From NCBI GenBank assembly GCA_027034005.1, contig JALVJU010000265.1, forward strand, positions 1-36,996: a stretch of 36,996 nt of DNA. Direction: 5' to 3'. The notes beneath the pieces were generated by a model. That model searched no databases. It was given only the letters and a program-made list of their open reading frames with translations, and was not told the origin of the DNA. Both the position numbers and the translations under genes were made by a program. The DNA comes from Marinilabiliaceae bacterium. GTDB lineage: Bacteria > Bacteroidota > Bacteroidia > Bacteroidales > Marinilabiliaceae. Shown here piece after piece: positions 32,769 through 36,996 of this stretch (positions are counted from its first letter, which is position 1; each line of letters opens with the position of its first letter).

Positions 32769-32879
32769 ATGTATTTGAATGAGATATTACTGTTACTGAC
32801 ATACCCCGTTACGATAATTGTTGCATACTATGCAGTAAGATGGGGAGTAAAGAAGTTTGAAGAGAACGTGCAGGAATAA
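32769..32879 (+). CDS. Small single-helix membrane ORF, CydX-like
   Basis: A 36-residue ORF starts 12 bp after cydB on the same strand. The N-terminal two thirds (MYLNEILLLLTYPVTIIVAY) form one hydrophobic helix of about 20-24 residues. It ends in YYAVRWGVKKFEENVQE, a tail with a basic, then an acidic patch. Size, position and topology match CydX/CbdX-type subunits of bd oxidases (E. coli CydX has 37 residues), though sequence identity is not obvious. It is followed 18 bp later by a hairpin that could end the operon. It is too short for default gene callers, so it is likely to be unannotated in relatives. Confidence 0.7.
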   Translation: MYLNEILLLLTYPVTIIVAYYAVRWGVKKFEENVQE

Positions 32880-32897
32880 TTTTTACCTGTGAATGAA

Positions 32898-32938
32898 CAA
32901 CAATGAGGGAGGGCCATTACGGTTCTCCCTCTTTGTTG
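32898..32938 (+). terminator. Probable terminator of the cyd operon
   Basis: CAACAATGAGGGAG (32898-32911) pairs with CTCCCTCTTTGTTG (32925-32938) with one mismatch. No long T-tract follows, so termination may be partial. Confidence 0.6.
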
Positions 32939-33468
32939 CTGAATAACACAGTGGCGCAGCCAGGTAGGTTCATGTGCCATATTTGCGGATATAATGTTCA
33001 GGATTACTGTCCTTCCCAATGATCGCGTGATGCGGTTGTCATGATTTTTGAATGCTGCGCCTCAAAAATCCCGCCAACCACGGTTAATCTTCGTGATCCC
33101 TATCCCCGCCCTCACGGACGGGGTTACCATTGTTACGCCCCGATGGGGCTTGGTTTAGTTATGGGTTAATGGAGAGTGTTAGGCTCTTTTAAATCGTTTA
33201 ACGTTAGAATGTTCTTAGTTCTAATAGTTTAAAACTTTCGAGCGTCCTTGGACTTCGAAACGTTCAAAAAGAGCAGGCGTTTATTCATCAAATGACTACT
33301 TTGATGCATTGTGAAGTCATCCGATGAATATCGGAGTACAATGAATAATGTTGCTGTTTTTACACCCCATTTTTATGGATTTTGTCGTACACCCGTGCAC
33401 CCAAGAGAATTGATAATTTCCAATAAAAGTTTAATTTAGTGGCGTTAATCACACAAAAAAACATTTCA
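32939..33468. other. Non-coding gap between the cyd operon and the broken dipeptidase gene
   Basis: Apart from the hairpins at 33104-33149 no gene, RNA or promoter could be supported. The stretch from about 33180 to 33350 has AT-rich, gene-free composition with short direct repeats (AAACTTTCGAGCG / GACTTCGAAACG). Confidence 0.45.
33104..33149. repeat. Tandem GC-rich hairpins in intergenic DNA
   Basis: CCCCGCCCTCACGGACGGGG (33104-33123) forms one hairpin and GCCCC-GAT-GGGGC (33137-33149) a second. They lie in a roughly 530-bp gap (32939-33468) that otherwise shows no coding sequence. The pair resembles dispersed palindromic repeats rather than a terminator. Confidence 0.5.
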
Positions 33469-34510
33469 ATGAGAAGTATTTTACCTCTTCTATTCCTCTT
33501 TTTGATATCCTGTTCCGGGAACGAATCTTTGAAAGAGAAAGCTATGCACATCACAGGGGAAAAGGGATGAGGAGAGTGACAAAAAAGTGTATGCACTTGC
33601 AAACAGGATACTAGACTCCATTTATGTTGAGGTTGACAGGAATAAAGAGATCAGCGGACTGGCTTTTGCTCCCGATGATGTTGTTCGTTTTAAAAAAGAG
33701 GGCAAACGTGCAATCTACATAGGCATGGAAAATGGCTATCCGATAGGTACAGACCTTTCAAGAGTTGAGCACTTTTACAACCGCGGAGTACGTTATATCA
33801 CCTTGTGCCATACAAGCAACAATGATATCTGTGATTCGTCAACGGACAAGAAAGGCCCCGATCACAACGGGCTTAGTGATTTCGGGAAAGAGGTGGTTAA
33901 AAAGATGAATGAGCTTGGAATGATCATCGATGTTTCGCACATCTCCGATAAGTCGTTTTACGATGTTATTGAACTTAGCGATGCTCCGGTTATTGCTTCC
34001 CATTCGAGTGTCCGTGCCATTTGCGACCACCCGCGCAACATGACCGATGACATGATAAAGAAGCTGGCTGAGAAAGGCGGCGTGATACAGATATGCCTGC
34101 TAGGGAATTATATTAAAAAGGCCGACACCACTTCTATGAACTACATTAAAAAGCAGGAATTGCGGGAAAAGTACAACAATTTTGATTTTAAGAACGAGGC
34201 GGAGCGGGATAGTGCCTGGGCCGAATGGAGAAGGATAAACAAAGAGTACCCGCAAAAGCTTCCCACCATTGCCGATGCCGTTGACCACATCGACCATGTT
34301 GTAAAACTTGTGGGTGTTGACTATGTTGGTATTGGAAGCGACTTTGATGGAGGCGGTGGCCTTGCTGATTGCAAAGATGTATCCGATTATCCGAAAATAA
34401 CTGAGGAGTTGCTGCGAAGAGGATACTCAGAAGAGGATATCGCAAAGATTTGGGGAGGAAACTTCCTTAGGGTTTTCAGGGAAATCGAAAAGCACAAAAA
34501 AGACTCATAA
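33469..34510 (+). pseudogene. Membrane dipeptidase (peptidase M19), internal deletion plus frameshift
   Basis: The first frame (33469-33570) encodes a lipoprotein signal (MRSILPLLFLFLISC, lipobox Cys15) and SGNESLKEKAMHITGEKG, then TGA. The second frame, entered around 33555, continues GKRDEESDKKVYALANR. It holds most of a M19 peptidase: GKRAIYIGMENGYPIGTDLS, TLCHTSNNDICDSS, IIDVSHISDKSFYDV, APVIASHSSVRAICDHPRNM and VGIGSDFDGGGGLADCKD. Relatives carry 50-60 residues between these two pieces, including the zinc-binding HxD motif. Here that region is absent and the frame is shifted. A product begun at 33587 would lack two zinc ligands, so activity is unlikely. Sequencing or assembly error cannot be excluded. 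Confidence 0.8.
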
Positions 34511-34515
34511 GTATC

Positions 34516-35424
34516 TCACTTGCTTTTTTTTGTCTTGCTGAAATCCCTGATGATATTGATTAGGTCTTTCAGGGCCGGGTTGCTGTTGTCAGTGTTCCAA
34601 ACGACCTTTAGGGTTGTGCGCTGATGAATGTTCTTCAACTCCACGAATTTTACTTCCATGTTGTACCCGTATTTCAGGGCTGTGGGGATGATGGATATCC
34701 CAAATCCGTTTTCCACAAGCCGGAATATCGAAGCCGCGTTTACGGTGTAATGTGACACGATGGGGGCAAAGCCGGCACTGTCGAATATCTGCATCACCTT
34801 TTCGTAGTAAGACTCACTGTAGGAAGCATTAAAAAGGATGAACGGCTCGTCTTTCAACTGAGAGATGCTTTGCAGGTTCTTCTCATCTAATTTGTGTTCC
34901 CGGGGCAAAACGAGCGAAAAGGTATCTTCGAAAAGAGGGTGGATGTTCAATCCCCGTGGCACCCGTTCAATCCTTACAAAACCAATATCTATCTCTTCGT
35001 TCAGAAGGGCATGTATCTGCTGCTTGTTCTCCATTTCGTTCAGGGAGAACGTGACGTTGGGATGTTTCCTTGTAAAATGCAGCAGCAGGTCAGGTATCAG
35101 CTTTTGCATGGCCGACCCCACATACCCGAGCCGCAACTCACCGTTGACCCCGTCGTTTATCAGCTTTGCATAACTGATGATACGGTCAATGTTGTTGAGG
35201 TTACGGGTAAGCTCTTTTTGAAGATACTCCCCTGCTTTTGTCAGGCGAACTTTCCGGTTATGCCTTTCGAACAGTGTTATGCCAAGGTCTTCTTCCATTT
35301 GCCGTATCTGCCTGCTAAGCCCCGGCTGTGATATGAAAAGGCGTTCTGCCGCCTTCCTGAAATGCAGGTCTTCTGCTACTGCAAGGAAATATTTCAGGTG
35401 ACGCAACTCTAATTGATAACCCAT
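34516..35424 (-). CDS. LysR family transcriptional regulator
   Basis: The 302-residue protein has the LysR winged helix-turn-helix at about 5-65 (LRHLKYFLAVAEDLHFRKAA, ERLFISQPGLSRQIRQMEED, LGITLFERHNRKVRLTKAGE) and the periplasmic-binding-like effector domain at about 90-295 (GELRLGYVGSAMQKLIPDLL, FVRIERVPRGLNIHPLFED, LVENGFGISIIPTALKYGY). The front half resembles the BenM/CatM-like group, but the ligand is not predictable. It is transcribed divergently from hutU across 185 bp, the usual LysR arrangement, so control of histidine degradation is plausible. A -7-like TACTTTTG (minus, 35470-35463) precedes it. Confidence 0.92.
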   Translation of the reverse strand: MGYQLELRHLKYFLAVAEDLHFRKAAERLFISQPGLSRQIRQMEEDLGITLFERHNRKVRLTKAGEYLQKELTRNLNNIDRIISYAKLINDGVNGELRLGYVGSAMQKLIPDLLLHFTRKHPNVTFSLNEMENKQQIHALLNEEIDIGFVRIERVPRGLNIHPLFEDTFSLVLPREHKLDEKNLQSISQLKDEPFILFNASYSESYYEKVMQIFDSAGFAPIVSHYTVNAASIFRLVENGFGISIIPTALKYGYNMEVKFVELKNIHQRTTLKVVWNTDNSNPALKDLINIIRDFSKTKKSK

Positions 35425-35451
35425 AGTTATTAATATGTGATTAAGATGGTC

Positions 35452-35482
35452 TTGAAAGTTATCAAAAGTAGTGATAAGTTTG
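35452..35482 (+). promoter_or_regulatory. Candidate hutU promoter
   Basis: TTG (35452-35454), a 20-bp spacer and TAAGTTTG (35475-35482) fit the Bacteroidota consensus. Transcription would begin near 35489. This puts the whole palindromic element at 35501-35581 in the 5' leader of hutU. Confidence 0.55.
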
Positions 35483-35500
35483 CAATGTTGAAAATATGGG

Positions 35501-35581
35501 CCTCACCCCTAACCCCTCTCCTTGAGGAGAGGGGAGTAACGGTTACTTTGATTGAAATGATAAGGTATTCATGGGGTGAGG
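35501..35581. repeat. MITE-like palindromic element in the hutU leader
   Basis: The element is 81 bp with perfect 9-bp terminal inverted repeats, CCTCACCCC (35501-35509) and GGGGTGAGG (35573-35581). Inside is a perfect hairpin CCCCTCTCC-TTGA-GGAGAGGGG (35513-35534). The right half (TTTGATTGAAATGATAAGG) matches the copy between hisC and hisB. It lies 28 bp before the hutU start. Confidence 0.8.
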
Positions 35582-35609
35582 AAATCAAACAATAAAAAAC
35601 ACCAACATC

Positions 35610-36971
35610 ATGACATTCAAAGAGCAGATTTTACAGGGGATACCTTCGGAATTGCCGGAGTTGAAGCCGATACCGGAGAATGCCAACAGGGCACCCAAGA
35701 GAAAAGACATTCTTACTAAGGAGGAGAAGCAGCTTGCCCTTAAAAATGCACTCAGGTACTTTCCTCAGAAGTGGCACAAGCAGCTGGCGGCAGAGTTTGC
35801 CGAAGAGCTTAAAAAATACGGACGTATCTACATGTACCGTTTCCGTCCTGATTACGAGATGTATGCCCGCCCTGTTGAAGAGTATCCAGCAAAGTCAAAG
35901 CAGGCAGCAGCCATCATGCTGATGATACAGAACAATCTTGACCCCGCAGTGGCACAGCATCCTTACGAACTCATAACCTATGGAGGCAATGGTTCTGTTT
36001 TCATGAACTGGGCTCAATACCTGCTGACCATGCAGTACCTTGCAACAATGACCGATGAGCAGACACTTGTTATGTACTCAGGCCATCCGATGGGATTGTT
36101 CCCATCACATAAGGATGCTCCCCGTGTTGTGGTTACCAACGGCATGGTCATTTCTAACTATTCAAGCCAGGATGACTGGGAGAGGTTCAATGCCCTGGGT
36201 GTTTCCCAGTACGGACAGATGACGGCCGGTTCGTACATGTACATTGGCCCGCAGGGTATCGTGCACGGGACCACAATCACAGTGATGAATGCGGCCCGTA
36301 AAGTCGCAAAGCCGGGTGAAGATCCTTTCAGAGGTAAGCTGTTCGTCTCATCAGGTCTTGGAGGCATGTCGGGAGCTCAGCCAAAAGCTGGAGACATCAC
36401 CGGAGTTATCTCGGTGGTGGCAGAAGTGAACCCTGCAGCGGCACATAAACGTCATGACCAGGGATGGGTTGATGAGTTGATTGATGACATGGACACATTG
36501 ATAGAAAGGGTGAAAAAAGCCAAGGCAAACAAAGAGGTTGTCTCCATTGCGTACCTTGGCAATGTGGTTGATGTGTGGGAGAAATTTTATGATGCCGGTA
36601 TTTTCATCGACCTTGGTTCCGACCAGACATCATTGCACAATCCATGGTCAGGAGGATACTACCCTGTTTCGCTTAGTTTCGAAGAGGCCAATGAGATGAT
36701 GGCCAACGACCCTGAGCGTTTCAAGGAAGAGGTTAGGGCATCGCTTCGCCGTCAGGCAGCTGCCATCAACAAGCACACGGCCAAAGGAACATATTTCTTC
36801 GATTACGGCAATGCCTTCCTGCTTGAAGCATCGCGTGCGGGTGCCGATATCATGGATGAGAACGGGAAAGATTTCAGGTACAAGTCGTATGTTCAGGATA
36901 TCATGGGCCCCATGTTCTTTGATTTTGGGTTCGGCCCGTTCCGATGGGTATGTGCTTCCGGTGACCCCAAA
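35610..36971 (+). CDS. hutU: Urocanate hydratase, 3' truncated by the contig end
   Basis: The reading frame is open from ATG 35610 to the window edge. It covers the first 454 or so residues of the long (about 660-residue) urocanase form. This enzyme converts urocanate to imidazolone propionate with tightly bound NAD, the second step of histidine degradation. Family segments include LITYGGNGSVFMNWAQYLLT, YSGHPMGLFPSHKDAPRVVV, QMTAGSYMYIGPQGIVHGTT, SSGLGGMSGAQPKAG, DLGSDQTSLHNPWSGGYYP and FFDFGFGPFRWVCASGDP. True coding probably stops making sense at about 36971, where the sequence folds back on itself; the following KFGVTGSTY is not urocanase-like. Confidence 0.93.
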
Positions 36972-36996
36972 TTTGGGGTCACCGGAAGCACATACC
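36947..36996. repeat. Perfect 50-bp palindrome ending at the last base
   Basis: Bases 36947-36971 (GGTATGTGCTTCCGG...CCAAA) are followed immediately by their exact reverse complement, 36972-36996, with no loop. The centre falls inside the hutU coding region just after GDPK. A zero-loop fold-back that stops exactly at the sequence end is typical of a library or assembly artefact. Confidence 0.9.

Noticed and set aside
33587-34510. Intact short dipeptidase starting at 33587
   Set aside because: A lipoprotein signal of the same gene lies upstream in another frame, and the HxD metal motif is missing, so a broken gene is the better reading.
36972-36996. Genuine hutU C-terminal codons KFGVTGSTY
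   Set aside because: They are encoded by the exact reverse complement of the previous 25 bases and do not resemble urocanase.

Overview
The window looks like a chromosomal contig of a Bacteroidota bacterium, most likely Bacteroidales or Marinilabiliales. The evidence is family content (DUF5916, DUF4954, DUF4492 next to cydAB, the PAS-LuxR regulator, the HisB fusion, the long urocanase), promoters that fit the Bacteroidota consensus (TTTG, about 20 bp, TAnnTTTG), and short GC-rich palindromic repeats of a kind common in this phylum. Coding is dense. No rRNA, tRNA, CRISPR array or intact mobile element was seen. The right end is a perfect 50-bp palindrome ending on the last base, which looks like a fold-back contig end. 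The left end lies in a broken transposase-like gene.

Layout: 1-377 degenerate transposase-like remnant (minus). 591-7446, minus strand: a DUF5916 outer-membrane protein, a DUF502 membrane protein, an MmcQ/YjbR protein, a TetR plus patatin-phospholipase pair, a YraN protein and an LD-carboxypeptidase. 7618-9651: metG with its own terminator. 9891-16963: a surface-polysaccharide cluster of an unusual phosphoglycosyl transferase, a Wzi-like barrel, and four enzymes matching the WbpA/B/E/D route to UDP-2,3-diacetamido-2,3-dideoxy-hexuronic acid. 17323-18715 (minus): pssA and a peroxiredoxin-like protein. 18805-23534: hisGDCB, preceded by a promoter, a His-rich 17-codon leader ORF and an attenuator-type terminator. 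23620-27468 (minus): glmS with a DUF4954 gene just upstream. 27722-29322 (minus): a PAS-LuxR regulator and an ECF sigma factor. 29792-32879: a cytochrome bd operon (DUF4492, cydA, cydB) ending in a 36-codon CydX-like ORF. 33469-34510: a broken M19 dipeptidase. 34516-35424 (minus): a LysR regulator, divergent from hutU, which runs off the end.

The most interesting points are the complete-looking histidine attenuator (leader peptide MTVERHHTHHHHFLLLR), the unlisted small bd-oxidase ORF, the phosphoglycosyl transferase whose N-terminal membrane helix is replaced by a methyltransferase-like domain, and a palindromic repeat family. One repeat copy is translated inside hisC, one lies between hisC and hisB, and one lies in the probable 5' leader of hutU.

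The window holds both histidine synthesis genes and the start of a histidine degradation gene. hisH, hisA, hisF and hisI are absent, so the pathway must be completed elsewhere in the genome.
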